Assembly (NCBI RefSeq): GCF_028621955.1
Contig: NZ_CP117516.1
Span: 1,138,001 to 1,202,000, forward strand
Direction: 5' to 3'
Source: Erythrobacter sp. BLCC-B19
GTDB taxonomy: Bacteria; Pseudomonadota; Alphaproteobacteria; Sphingomonadales; Sphingomonadaceae
Length of the DNA: 64,000 nt
Numbering within the stretch: the stretch's first letter is position 1; the number at the start of each line of letters is the position of its first letter. The notes under the pieces are model-generated. The model did no database searches. It was not told where the DNA came from and saw nothing but the letters and a program-made list of their open reading frames with translations. This document shows, in pieces, positions 18,440 through 27,882 of this stretch. The position numbers and the translations under genes are program-made.

Positions 18440-18907
18440 CTAGGCGGCCGCAGCGGTGGGAACAATCCCGGTGGGGACAATCGTCGCCTGCGCGGCGGCA
18501 ACATGGACCGGAGCCTCGCCCTCGCTTTCCGCCCAGACATCGGCGCGCACCACCACCTGCCGCTTGCCCGCGCGGATCACCGTTCCGCGGGCGCGCAGCC
18601 GCTCCCCCTTGGCCGGGCGCAGGAAGTCGATGGTGTAGCCCCCGGTCACCACGTCCCCCGCGACCGAGGCACCCGCCCAGGCGCAGGCATTGTCCGCCAT
18701 CAGGCCCACAATCGCGCCATGGGCATAGCCATGGTGCTGGGTCATTTCGGGCCGCAGGTCGAGCGTCAATTCGCTCTCCCCCTCCCAGACCTTAACCGGT
18801 TCGACCGCGAGCCAGCTCGAAAAGCCCGACCGGGCGACCGCCACCTTCTTCATGTAGGCGATGGATTCCTCAGGCGAGGCGAAGCGGTTGGGGAGGGGAG
18901 TGGCCAT
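18440..18907 (-). CDS. PaaI-type hotdog-fold acyl-CoA thioesterase
   Basis: The 155-residue protein has the hotdog thioesterase layout: QHHGYAHGAIVGLMADNACAWA carries the catalytic HGG-like region (HGA here), followed by TIDFLRPAKGERLRARG and VVRADVW. Family members hydrolyse acyl- or aryl-CoA esters in the cytoplasm. It is divergent from an HxlR regulator; the shared 78-base gap contains two similar 15-bp palindromes, which suggests that regulator controls it. Confidence 0.85.
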   Translation of the reverse strand: MATPLPNRFASPEESIAYMKKVAVARSGFSSWLAVEPVKVWEGESELTLDLRPEMTQHHGYAHGAIVGLMADNACAWAGASVAGDVVTGGYTIDFLRPAKGERLRARGTVIRAGKRQVVVRADVWAESEGEAPVHVAAAQATIVPTGIVPTAAAA

Positions 18908-18924
18908 GGTGCGGGGTCCTTAAA

Positions 18925-18939
18925 GTCTGCAATGCAGAT
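18925..18939. promoter_or_regulatory. operator-like palindrome 1 (thioesterase/HxlR gap)
   Basis: GTCTGCAATGCAGAT is a near-perfect 15-bp dyad (TCTGC/GCAGA arms) located 18 bases before the thioesterase start. It resembles the second dyad at 18969-18983 (shared GTCTG...CAGAY). The centres are 44 bp apart, about four helical turns, so both could be contacted from one DNA face. Confidence 0.5.
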
Positions 18940-18968
18940 GTTATGCCGCTTGCCATCAGGCCGCGCAA

Positions 18969-18983
18969 GTCTGATAATCAGAC
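18969..18983. promoter_or_regulatory. operator-like palindrome 2, adjacent to the HxlR start
   Basis: GTCTGATAATCAGAC is a perfect 15-bp palindrome centred on 18976 and ending two bases before the HxlR ATG. HxlR proteins bind as dimers to palindromes beside their own gene and the divergent target, so this is a strong autoregulatory operator candidate. Confidence 0.6.
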
Positions 18984-18985
18984 CG

Positions 18986-19336
18986 ATGAAGACCTATCGC
19001 CCCTCGCGCGCGCCCTGCCCCATCGCTCGTGCCGCGCGCGTGCTGGGGGATCGCTGGGCGCTGCTGATCCTGCGCGATGCGTTTCTGGGGGCAGAGCGGT
19101 TCGAGGAATTCGTCGAGCGGCTCGGCATCAACCGCGCCGCGCTGACCTCACGCCTGGCAATTCTGCAGGAGGCCGGGCTGATGCGGCGCGACCCGCCCGA
19201 GGGCAAGCGCGCGCGCTATGTCCTGACGGACAAGGCGCGCGCGCTGGTGCCGCTCTATGAACAGCTCGGCGCGTGGGGCGCGGAGCATCTGTTCGACGCA
19301 GACGAGAACCCGGCGCGCTGGCCGCAGCAGGGCTGA
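18986..19336 (+). CDS. HxlR family winged-helix transcriptional regulator
   Basis: The 116-residue protein is a typical single-domain HxlR regulator: CPIARAARVLGDRWALLIL at the N-terminus (with the often redox-active cysteine), RFEEFVERLGINRAALTSRL as recognition helix and RYVLTDKARAL as wing. It should act as a dimer. The divergent thioesterase gene and the two palindromes in the gap mark the likely regulon. The start is the ATG at 18986, which gives the family length. Confidence 0.9.
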   Translation: MKTYRPSRAPCPIARAARVLGDRWALLILRDAFLGAERFEEFVERLGINRAALTSRLAILQEAGLMRRDPPEGKRARYVLTDKARALVPLYEQLGAWGAEHLFDADENPARWPQQG

Positions 19337-19359
19337 GCCATGATTGCGCTGACCCGCGC

Positions 19360-20681
19360 CTACCAGTCGTAGGCCTTGGGCCGGTTGCTCTCGTCAAGGT
19401 CGAGATAGCGGTCGCGCAGGCGGGTCTGGTGGTTGGTGAGATCCTGCTTCACCCCGCCGATGAACACCGTGCTTGGCACGCTGCCCACCTCCAGCGGATC
19501 GTCGGTCCAGATCACCACATCGCCCAGCGCGCCGGGCTTGAGCACCCCCGCCTTGCCGCCCATGCCGCTGATCTCGGCAGGGACGGAACTGATCGCGGCG
19601 AAGGCCTGATCCCAGCTCAGGCCGGTCGCGCCGGGCATTTTGGTCAGCGCCACCAGATTGCCCGCCACCTGCTGCAAGCGGCGCGGGTCCTGCATGGTCG
19701 CGGCGTTGACCGCGACCTTTACCCCCGCCTTGGCGAGCCGTCCGACATTGGACTGGGTCGCGCCCAGCTGCTCGAAGGTTTCGGGCAGGTCGATGAGGCC
19801 ATTGGCGATCACTGGCACCCCGGCAGCCGCGATCTCGTCGGCGACCAGCCAGCCCTCGGTCGCGCCAACCAGCACCAGATCGAGCTTGGGATATTCCGCC
19901 TTCAGCGCCAGCACGGCGCGGATATCGGCCATCCGGTCAGCCGCGACATAGAGCTTCTGCTTGCCCGTCACCACCGGCACCAGCGCCTCGGCGTCGAAGC
20001 GGCTGAGGAGCACTTCGTCATCCTTGCCGATCTCGGTCGTCTCGGGGATGCCGGGCTTGCCGGCCAGTGCCTGCGCCTCACGCAGCGCCGCGCGCAGCAG
20101 CGCGTGCGCGGCCGAGCGGCTGCCGCCTGCCCGGTCTGCCCCGCCTTCGCCGAGGTTGATCATCTGGAAGGCGCGCGCCTGCATCACCGGCCTGGCATCG
20201 CCATCCAGATCAATGATTGCGCCCTGCCCTGCGAAGATCGAGCCCGCCGGCAGCATCGAGGTGGTCGCCCGCGTGATCCCGGCGGCCTTGTGGACAAGGA
20301 TGTGCTGCGAAGTCGGGTTGATCGCCGTCGCCGCATCGAGCGCCGCGCTGAACGGGGTTTCGCCCGCGGTGATGTCGTTGCTCTCATCCACCGCCGACAC
20401 ATCCGCGAGGCCGAGTGTCGTCACCGTGGCGAAGATGCCGGGGGTGACCCACGCGCCGCCCGCATCGACGAGCACATCGGTGGAGAAGGTCTGTCCGGGG
20501 GTCGGCTTGCCTGCAAACACGACCTTGCCGTCATCCACGATCACGACACCGCCCTCGATCGGCGCGGAGCCATCGCCGATCACCAGCTTGGCGTTGGTGA
20601 CGACCAGATCCTGCGCCATGGCAGGGGCGGAAAGCGCCAGCGCGCTGGCGGCCAGGGTGAGGCCAAGGTGGGAGAGAGCCT

Positions 20682-20685
<4 letters not shown>
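19360..20685 (-). CDS. amidohydrolase-family exported protein lacking the HxH metal motif
   Basis: The 441-residue product has a cleavable signal (LTLAASALALSAPAMAQ) and the composite/TIM-barrel fold of metal-dependent amidohydrolases. Its N-terminal motif, however, reads PGIFATVTTLG where active homologues have PGIIDIHSHLG, as in the adjacent paralog. The later metal-ligand histidines are also not evident (for example GLIDLPETFEQLG). It is therefore likely a non-catalytic partner or has altered chemistry. It starts inside the last four bases of the upstream paralog, implying coupled synthesis. Confidence 0.85.
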
Positions 20686-22115
<1,430 letters not shown>

Positions 22116-22116
22116 T

Positions 22117-22167
22117 CAAACCTCGCGTTATTCGAAGTTCTTGTTGGAACCGAAAACGCGAGGTTTG
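22117..22167 (-). promoter_or_regulatory. intercistronic hairpin burying the amidohydrolase ribosome binding site
   Basis: On the minus strand a perfect 13-bp inverted repeat, CAAACCTCGCGTT and AACGCGAGGTTTG with a 25-base loop, lies between the transporter stop and the amidohydrolase ATG. The second arm contains the GAGG Shine-Dalgarno and ends one base before the ATG. Inside the loop GTTC/GAAC can form a smaller stem. It could limit translation of the downstream genes, stop read-through, or protect the upstream mRNA. No T-run follows, so a classical terminator is less likely. Confidence 0.6.
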
Positions 22168-22203
22168 TCCATGCTGTTGGACGATTGGAGCGTCCGCTTT
22201 TCG

Positions 22204-23823
22204 TTACTCGGCAGGCTCGGCCTTGGCGAGTGAAGGGCCGTCCGATACGGGGGCGGTGTCCTTGAGCGTGTCGAGGTGCATCCACTTCTTCACAACCGGG
22301 CTGACCAGCAGCACCGCCACGGCGGCCCCGATCGCGATCCAGCCGAACAGTTCGTAGATGTCGAGCAGACCCTGCTTGGTCATTTCGCCGCCATGCCCGC
22401 CGGTCGCTTCGCCGATCTTGCCGGCCACGAAGTTGCCGACCGCGGTCATGTAGAACCATGCGCCCATGATCAGCGACGCAAGGTGCTTGGGCGCCAGCCG
22501 GTTCATCGCCGACAGACCGACAGGCGAGAGGCACAGCTCGGCAGTGGTGGCGAAGAAGTAGTAGGCGAACACGAGGATCACCGGGGTCATCGCGGCGATG
22601 CCATAGGCTTCCGCGCCCCACACCAGCACGAGGTTGGCGAGGCCCATTTGCGCCAGCGCCAGACCGAACTTGGCCGGGGCCGAGGGCTCGCGCCCCTTGC
22701 TGCCGAGCCACTGCCACAGCCCGGCAAAGACCGGCGCCATCAGGATAATGTAGATCGGGTTGATCGACTGGAAGATCCCCGCCGGCACCCCGGCGCGGTC
22801 GACAAAGCGATCGGTGAACAGGTTCATCGATCCGCCCGCCTGCTCGAACAGACCCCAGAACAGCGGGTTGAGGCTGATCAGGAACAGGATCGCGAACATC
22901 CGTTCACGCGGTTCCTTGGGCAGCTTGAAGCTCTCGAACAGCACGTAGCCCAGCAGCGCCACGCCCGAGATCGCCAGCAGCGTCTGGATCACGTCCTGAT
23001 ACTGCACCAGCGCCCAGATCACCGCGACGGCGGCAAAGCCGATGCCATAGAGCCCGTATTCCGTGCCCTTGGTCAGCAGCTTGGGCGCCTCGCCCGCGCC
23101 GCGCAGGCTGGCCTTGCCGAGCACGAAGACGATCAGGCCCAGCAGCATCCCGATGCCCGCCAGACCAAAGCCGAAGCCCCAGCCGAAGGAGGGGTGCTGG
23201 CCCAGGTAGGCGACCAGAATCGTGCCCAGCGCCGCACCCACGTTGATGCCCATGTAGAAGATCGTATAGGCACCGTCGCGGCGCACGTCGGTGAGGTTGT
23301 AGAGCTGACCGACCATCACCGAGATGTTGGCCTTCAGGAAGCCCGAGCCGACGATGATGAAGGCGAGCGCAGCCCAAAACACGTTGATCGTGGGATCGTT
23401 CTGCCCGCCGGTGCCCTCGACCGCCATCAGCGTGTGACCGATCGCCAGCAGCAACCCGCCAAACAGCACCGCCTTGCGCTGGCCCAGATAACGGTCAGCC
23501 AAATAGCCGCCGAGCACCGGGGTGATGTACACCAGCGAGGTGTAGGCGCCGTAGATCAGGTTCGATTTGCCGTCGGAAAACAGCCAGTGCTGGGTGAGGT
23601 AGAAAATCAGAATCGCGCGCATACCGTAGTAGGAGAAGCGCTCCCACATCTCGGCGAAGAACAGCATATAGAGGCCTTTGGGGTGGCCGGCGAACTCAGG
23701 CTCGCTCTGCACCGCGATCTTGGCCCCGATCGCCAGAAACACGATCAGCACCAGCACGGCGATGGCCGCAATCCATTCGGCCTCCGCCCACAGCGAAATA
23801 TCCATCATGTATTCGATCCCCAT
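22204..23823 (-). CDS. proton-dependent oligopeptide (POT family) transporter
   Basis: The 539-residue protein has about 12-14 membrane helices and the PTR2 signatures FAEMWERFSYYGMRAIL near residue 50 and later FYMGINVGAALG. POT carriers import di- and tripeptides with protons. The start ATG at 23823 gives MGIEYMMDIS; another possible start lies 15 bases downstream. It is the first gene of a three-gene unit with two amidohydrolases, pointing to peptide uptake followed by hydrolysis. Confidence 0.93.
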   Translation of the reverse strand: MGIEYMMDISLWAEAEWIAAIAVLVLIVFLAIGAKIAVQSEPEFAGHPKGLYMLFFAEMWERFSYYGMRAILIFYLTQHWLFSDGKSNLIYGAYTSLVYITPVLGGYLADRYLGQRKAVLFGGLLLAIGHTLMAVEGTGGQNDPTINVFWAALAFIIVGSGFLKANISVMVGQLYNLTDVRRDGAYTIFYMGINVGAALGTILVAYLGQHPSFGWGFGFGLAGIGMLLGLIVFVLGKASLRGAGEAPKLLTKGTEYGLYGIGFAAVAVIWALVQYQDVIQTLLAISGVALLGYVLFESFKLPKEPRERMFAILFLISLNPLFWGLFEQAGGSMNLFTDRFVDRAGVPAGIFQSINPIYIILMAPVFAGLWQWLGSKGREPSAPAKFGLALAQMGLANLVLVWGAEAYGIAAMTPVILVFAYYFFATTAELCLSPVGLSAMNRLAPKHLASLIMGAWFYMTAVGNFVAGKIGEATGGHGGEMTKQGLLDIYELFGWIAIGAAVAVLLVSPVVKKWMHLDTLKDTAPVSDGPSLAKAEPAE

Positions 23824-23959
23824 CGAATGGTTAGGGGGAGGTGCCTCACCACACCACCGCAATGGGAGCGCACCCTAGCGCCTGATGCGCGCGTGTGAAG
23901 CTTTTGTTGCGTGCAAGCGTAATGGAATGCCCAAAGCGCAAGGCGGAAACACAAACTGC

Positions 23960-24072
23960 GACAGCGCGAGGTCGGTCGCGCTAGCGACCGCGAGCGCACG
24001 CGCGCGAGCCGCAGGCGATCCGGCGCGAAGCGACGGAAACTCGCCGAGGACGTGCCCGCGGAGGCGGGCACG
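23960..24072 (-). repeat. dispersed intergenic repeat copy 2
   Basis: Read on the minus strand, a perfect 9-bp hairpin (24051-24072; arms CGTGCCCGC/GCGGGCACG, loop CTCC on this strand) is followed by GTCCTCGGCGAG, TCGCTTCGCGCCGG and CCTGCGGCTCGCGCGCGTGC. This matches copy 1 at 7587-7690. The hairpin arms differ from copy 1 while base pairing is kept, so structure is conserved rather than sequence. Here it sits between two divergent genes, where a terminator is not needed. The rest of this 293-base gap holds only presumed promoters. Confidence 0.7.
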
Positions 24073-24116
24073 CAAATAAAATTGACCGCATGGCTGTATT
24101 ATGGCACTGATGCACC

Positions 24117-24458
24117 ATGAACCCCAACACCAACCGCCCCGTCTATCTCAAGCTGCGCGACCAGATTGCCGCGGCGATTATCGACGGGGTCTATCCGGAG
24201 GGCGCGATGCTGCCTTCGGTGCGGGCGCTGGCGGCCGAGCAGGGCGCGAACCCGCTGACGGTGGCGAAGGCCTATCAACAGTTCCAGAACGATGGCCTTG
24301 TCGAAGTGCAGCGCGGGGTGGGGATGTATGTCGTGCGCGGTGCGGCCGAACGCCTGCGCGCTGCCGAGCGCGAGGCCTTCCTGCGCGAGGAATGGCCCGA
24401 AATCCGCAGCCGGATGCAGCGGCTCGGCCTCGATCTGGCGGAACTCGCTCTTACTTAG
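24117..24458 (+). CDS. short GntR family regulator (YtrA-like)
   Basis: The 113-residue protein holds a GntR winged helix (RPVYLKLRDQIAAAIIDG, MLPSVRALAAEQGANPLTVAKAYQ, GLVEVQRGVGMYVV) and only a short helical tail. This is the YtrA-type architecture without a large effector domain. Such regulators often control membrane transporters. The divergent neighbour is the POT transporter, separated by 293 bases that contain a dispersed repeat, so a regulatory link is possible but unproven. Confidence 0.88.
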   Translation: MNPNTNRPVYLKLRDQIAAAIIDGVYPEGAMLPSVRALAAEQGANPLTVAKAYQQFQNDGLVEVQRGVGMYVVRGAAERLRAAEREAFLREEWPEIRSRMQRLGLDLAELALT

Positions 24459-24536
24459 GGATAATTCGCGCTTACTGACACTTATGCAGGTTGCGAAGTT
24501 TCCCGAATTCTGACAGTCTGTTCATATTCCAAACTC

Positions 24537-24554
24537 GCGGGTTGCATAACCCGC
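24537..24554 (+). promoter_or_regulatory. hairpin in the ihfB upstream region
   Basis: A perfect 7-bp stem GCGGGTT and AACCCGC with a GCAT loop lies 78 bases after the GntR stop and 120 bases before ihfB. No T-run follows. It may be a weak terminator for the GntR gene or part of the ihfB leader; its role is not clear. Confidence 0.35.
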
Positions 24555-24674
24555 AAGGGTGGGATTAATGGGGGCGCCTCACGGGTCGGAGGCGAGTTGA
24601 GGAAACGACGGGGTAACCCGCATTGACGGCGTGATTTGGCGGCTCGACCGTCCATGGGCGTCGTGGAGATCGCC

Positions 24675-24953
24675 ATGATCAGATCCGAATTGCTGCAAGA
24701 ACTGCACAAGGACAACCCCGACCTGCGCGCTGACGAGATCGAGCAGGTGGTGGATATCTTCTTCGACGAGATTGCCCAGCGGCTGGCCGAAGGGGGCCGG
24801 GTCGAACTGCGCGGCTTCGGTGCCTTTTCGACGCGTGAGCGCGAAGCAAGAAGCGGGCGCAACCCGCGCACCGGCGAGACAGTCGATGTGCCGGAAAAGC
24901 GCGTGCCCTATTTCAAGGCCGGCAAGGAAATCCGCGAGCGCCTGAATAAGTGA
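24675..24953 (+). CDS. ihfB: integration host factor subunit beta
   Basis: The 92-residue DNA-bending protein has the HU/IHF fold with MIRSELLQELHKDNPDL, EIEQVVDIFFDEIAQRLAEG and the signature GFGAFSTREREARSGRNPRT containing the DNA-intercalating proline arm. The C-terminal VPEKRVPYFKAGKEIRERL is typical of IHF-beta. It pairs with IHF-alpha, encoded elsewhere, to bend DNA at promoters and other sites. The ATG at 24675 gives the family length. A repeat hairpin follows the stop. Confidence 0.96.
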   Translation: MIRSELLQELHKDNPDLRADEIEQVVDIFFDEIAQRLAEGGRVELRGFGAFSTREREARSGRNPRTGETVDVPEKRVPYFKAGKEIRERLNK

Positions 24954-24956
24954 GCC

Positions 24957-25045
24957 CCGAGGGCGCGTTCGCGCCCTTGTCCTCGGCGCTATTCCTCCGC
25001 TTCGCCACGGGCGCCTGCGGGCGGCCGGTCGGCCTTGCGGCCCGT
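24957..25045 (+). repeat. dispersed intergenic repeat copy 3
   Basis: A 7-bp hairpin (AGGGCGC, loop GTTC, GCGCCCT at 24960-24977) follows the ihfB stop by six bases and is followed by TTGTCCTCGGCGCT and TCCGCTTCGCCACGGGCGCC, matching copy 1. Its distal part GCGGGCGGCCGGTCGGCC then departs from copy 1 and instead matches copy 4 at 63212-63296. The element is thus a mosaic of two tails. The hairpin may terminate ihfB. Confidence 0.7.
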
Positions 25046-25125
25046 ATGCTGGCGGGCCGAATCGGCGCGATTCTCAATATGGTGCTATGATCGCGGTCGC
25101 TGCGCGGCCGGAGGCGTTTGGCCCG

Positions 25126-25145
25126 AATGTTTCACGTGAAACATT
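25126..25145. promoter_or_regulatory. parS: parS centromere site (ParB binding)
   Basis: AATGTTTCACGTGAAACATT is a perfect 20-bp palindrome. Its 16-bp core, TGTTTCACGTGAAACA at 25128-25143, equals the conserved chromosomal parS sequence recognised by ParB across bacteria. It lies in the gap between the convergent ihfB and Kef-type genes. parS sites normally cluster near the replication origin, which hints at the location of this window. No other copy was seen here. Confidence 0.92.
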
Positions 25146-25158
25146 GGAGGCAAAGGCA

Positions 25159-26841
25159 TCACGCCGCGCGCGGCATCGGGTCGTCCCTGGCAAGGCCGGG
25201 CACCGGTAGCGCACGTTCACGGCCGAGGGCGGCGAAGACCAGATCGGTCAGCCGCTCGGCCCCGCCGCTCATGCTCATGTCGACCGGCACCAGCCCCAGT
25301 TCGGCCATCTCGCCCGCCTCGTCCGCCCCCGGCACGGCGATGATCCGCGACACCCCCGGCATCCGTTGCTGTGCGAGCGGGGTGACTTCGCGCGAGACCG
25401 CGGTGTCGCCGGTCGCGATCACCAGCACCTGCCGCCGGTCGATCCCGATGGCATCCCAGCTGCGCGGGTCGGCGGGGTTGGCGCTGTGGGCGTGGTAGCC
25501 ATCGGCCAGTGCCATCTGGAAGCGGTCGTGATCGGCATCGACTGCGAGGTAGGCGATGTCGTTGAACGCCAGCGCATCGGCCACCGCCCGGCCTGCGGGG
25601 GTGAGGCCGATGATCAGCACCGGCGCATCATCGCCTGCCAGCTTGGCATCAGGCGGCCCTTGCCGCAGGCGCCCGGCCAGCTTGCGGCCGATGTTCGAGA
25701 CCAGCGGCGTCACCGCGAGGCTGATCGCGATGGCGGTGACCATGGCGGACACCAGCCGCGGTTCGGCCAGCCCGGCGACCGCGGGCAGCGCCAGCAGCAC
25801 CAGCGTGAACTCGCTCCCCTGCCCCAGCAGGAAGCCGAGCTGGATCGACCCGGGCACCGACCAGCGGTTGAGCAGCGCTGCGCCCATGTTGAAGGCACAT
25901 TTCAGCACCACCATTCCCAGCGTCAGGCCCACCACCAGCACCCAGTCGGCCACCAGCAGCGCCGGGTCGATGCTGAGACCGACCGAGATGAAAAAGAAGC
26001 TCAGGAACAGCCCGCGGAAGGCGTCGATCTCGGTCTGCACCAGAATGCGATAGCGCGAATCCGCCACCGCCATGCCGCCGAGGAACGCACCCAGCGTCAG
26101 CGAGAGCCCCGCCTGCCCCGTCGCCCATCCGGCGGCGAGCGCGATGAACAGCGCGGTCGCGGTATAGACCTCGGTGGTGCCCGCGCGGGCGATCAGGCCG
26201 AACAGCGGCTCGGTCAGGAACCGGGAAAACAGCACCGCGATCCCGAAGGCGGCGAGCGCCTTGGCCGCGGCCATCCCCAGTGCCGGGCCGAGCGCCCCGC
26301 CCTCGGCAATCGCCCCGGCCGTGACCAGCAAGGCGATCGCGGCGATGTCCTGAAAGATCAGGATCGATTGCGCCGCGCGGCCCACCGGGCAATCCTCCTG
26401 CCCCCGCTCGCGCACCAGCCCGATGACGACCGCGGTTGAGGAGAGGCCCATGCCGAAGCCCGCGATCACCGCGAACACCGGGGGCAGGCCCATCAGCCAG
26501 AACAGCGCGGCAAATCCGCCGCCCGCCACCAGCATCTGCAGGCTGCCAAAGCCGAAGATATTGCCCGCCTCGGCCCGGATCCGCCCCAGGGAGAAGTGCA
26601 GGCCAAGGTTGAACAGCAGGAACATCACCCCCGCTTCGGCCATCGCGGCAACCACCGGGCCGCTGAAATCGGCCGCCGTGCCGAGGCTCGCCAGCCCCAG
26701 CCCGAGCCCGAGATAGCCAACGATCGGATTGAGCCGCAACGCGCGCGAACCCAGCGCGGCGGCAATGCCGAGACCCAGCAGCGTGATCGCCGGCTGGATC
26801 GTCGCCACCACCGAATGCGCGTCTGATGCTTCGCCCGCCAT
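25159..26841 (-). CDS. Kef-type cation:proton antiporter with C-terminal nucleotide-binding domain
   Basis: The 560-residue protein has a CPA2 antiporter membrane domain of about 12 helices to about residue 385 (LGLGLASLGTAADFSGP, FNLGLHFSLGRIR, GMGLSSTAVVIGL, FFISVGLSIDPALL, LGQGSEFTLVLLAL). A TrkA-N/RCK-like domain follows (about 400-520). Family members exchange K+ or Na+ for H+. The RCK dinucleotide motif is unusual: VLIIGLTPAGRAVADAL has TPAG where GxGxxG is normal, so nucleotide control may differ. It ends 14 bases beyond the parS palindrome. Confidence 0.92.
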   Translation of the reverse strand: MAGEASDAHSVVATIQPAITLLGLGIAAALGSRALRLNPIVGYLGLGLGLASLGTAADFSGPVVAAMAEAGVMFLLFNLGLHFSLGRIRAEAGNIFGFGSLQMLVAGGGFAALFWLMGLPPVFAVIAGFGMGLSSTAVVIGLVRERGQEDCPVGRAAQSILIFQDIAAIALLVTAGAIAEGGALGPALGMAAAKALAAFGIAVLFSRFLTEPLFGLIARAGTTEVYTATALFIALAAGWATGQAGLSLTLGAFLGGMAVADSRYRILVQTEIDAFRGLFLSFFFISVGLSIDPALLVADWVLVVGLTLGMVVLKCAFNMGAALLNRWSVPGSIQLGFLLGQGSEFTLVLLALPAVAGLAEPRLVSAMVTAIAISLAVTPLVSNIGRKLAGRLRQGPPDAKLAGDDAPVLIIGLTPAGRAVADALAFNDIAYLAVDADHDRFQMALADGYHAHSANPADPRSWDAIGIDRRQVLVIATGDTAVSREVTPLAQQRMPGVSRIIAVPGADEAGEMAELGLVPVDMSMSGGAERLTDLVFAALGRERALPVPGLARDDPMPRAA

Positions 26842-26946
26842 GCCACGCGCCCCTTGTCGATTGCCAAGCGCCCGAAATGGCGGCTTGGTGCGCTGCTGGC
26901 AAGCTCTGGCCTTATCCTGTCATTCTGTGCCAAAGGCTGGCGTCAA

Positions 26947-27031
26947 GCGGGCGTGGCGGAATGGTAGACGCCGGGGACTTAAAATCCCCTGAGCTTTGCT
27001 CGTGCGGGTTCGAGTCCCGCCGCCCGTACCA
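26947..27031 (+). tRNA. tRNA-Leu (anticodon UAA)
   Basis: An 85-base class II tRNA: acceptor GCGGGCG (26947-26953) pairs with CGCCCGT (27021-27027), with one G-U pair. The anticodon loop ACTTAAAAT contains TAA, a long variable arm follows (TGAGCTTTGCTCG), the T-loop reads GGTTCGAGTCC, and discriminator A plus CCA is encoded at 27028-27031. Anticodon UAA reads the leucine codons UUA and UUG. Confidence 0.97.
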
Positions 27032-27231
27032 GTCCCGGCCCGAAGGAAGGCGGGAAACGCCCCGCCGCCCCTACGTCATTTGACAGGGCACAAGCGCGAC
27101 AGCGGTTCTGTCTCATTATCACCCTCTTAACGCCTTGTACGTAATCCATGATTGGAAGCAGGAGACAAAGGCGTCTTCTGCGTGTCTCGCCAGTGCCAGG
27201 ACCAGGGGCTGTCGGATTGGGACAACAGGAC

Positions 27232-27882
27232 ATGGAACCAGCGACCTCTCCCGCATCGCTCGAACCGAGCCCCGACGTCGGCGGCAGCGAACTGCGCGCC
27301 GCGCCGCGCTTCACCCTGCTGATCCGCGCCGCCAAACTGGTCTCGGCCCAGGGCGAATTCGTGTGCGTGATCCGCGATGTCTCGGAAACCGGAGTGAGCG
27401 TGCGCCTGTTCCATGCCCTGCCGGTGTGCCAGGATTTCGCCCTGCATATGCCCGCGGGCGCGGTCTATGAGATCACCCGCAAGTGGCAGCGCGACAACGA
27501 GGCCGGCTTCGCGTTCCTCGAACCTGTCGCAGTCGAGCAGCTGGTCAACGAATCGAGCGACTATCCCAAGCGCGGCCTGCGGCTGGGGCTGTGTTTCCCG
27601 GTGGTGGTGACCACCCTGTCGGGCCAGTTCGAGGCGGTGGTCGAAAACCTCTCGCAGCAAGGCGCGCGGCTGACCTGCGATCGGCTGCTGGCGATCGACC
27701 AGACGGTGCGAATCGCTGCGCCCGGTCTTGCCGGGGAAACCCGCGATGTCCGCGCCAAGGTGCGCTGGCGGCGTGATCGTCAGTATGGCGTGGTGTTCGA
27801 CGACACCTTCACGCTCGGCGAGTTCGCGCGGCTGGCAGCGCAGCTTCAGGCGCCGGCGCTGCTGGACGACAACGCCGCCTAG
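27232..27882 (+). CDS. tandem PilZ domain protein
   Basis: The 216-residue soluble protein has two PilZ-like units. The first has RAAPR (an RxxxR motif) at about residue 24 and RDVSETG; these are the two c-di-GMP contact motifs. The second has KRGLR, ENLSQQG and VRWRRDRQYGVVF, with Lys replacing the first Arg. It probably binds c-di-GMP with the N-terminal domain. The ATG at 27232 is chosen because AGGA lies five bases upstream and the domain then starts at a normal distance. Its stop overlaps that of convergent msrB (CTAG at 27879-27882). Confidence 0.85.
   Translation: MEPATSPASLEPSPDVGGSELRAAPRFTLLIRAAKLVSAQGEFVCVIRDVSETGVSVRLFHALPVCQDFALHMPAGAVYEITRKWQRDNEAGFAFLEPVAVEQLVNESSDYPKRGLRLGLCFPVVVTTLSGQFEAVVENLSQQGARLTCDRLLAIDQTVRIAAPGLAGETRDVRAKVRWRRDRQYGVVFDDTFTLGEFARLAAQLQAPALLDDNAA

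Noticed and set aside
17768..18985. In-frame upstream extension of the HxlR regulator (about 400 codons)
   Set aside because: Antisense to NnrU and the thioesterase; the regulator has its full family length from the ATG at 18986.
23885..24079. Short open frames in both strands of the transporter/GntR gap
   Set aside because: They coincide with dispersed repeat copy 2 and have biased Arg/Ala translation, so they are repeat-derived.
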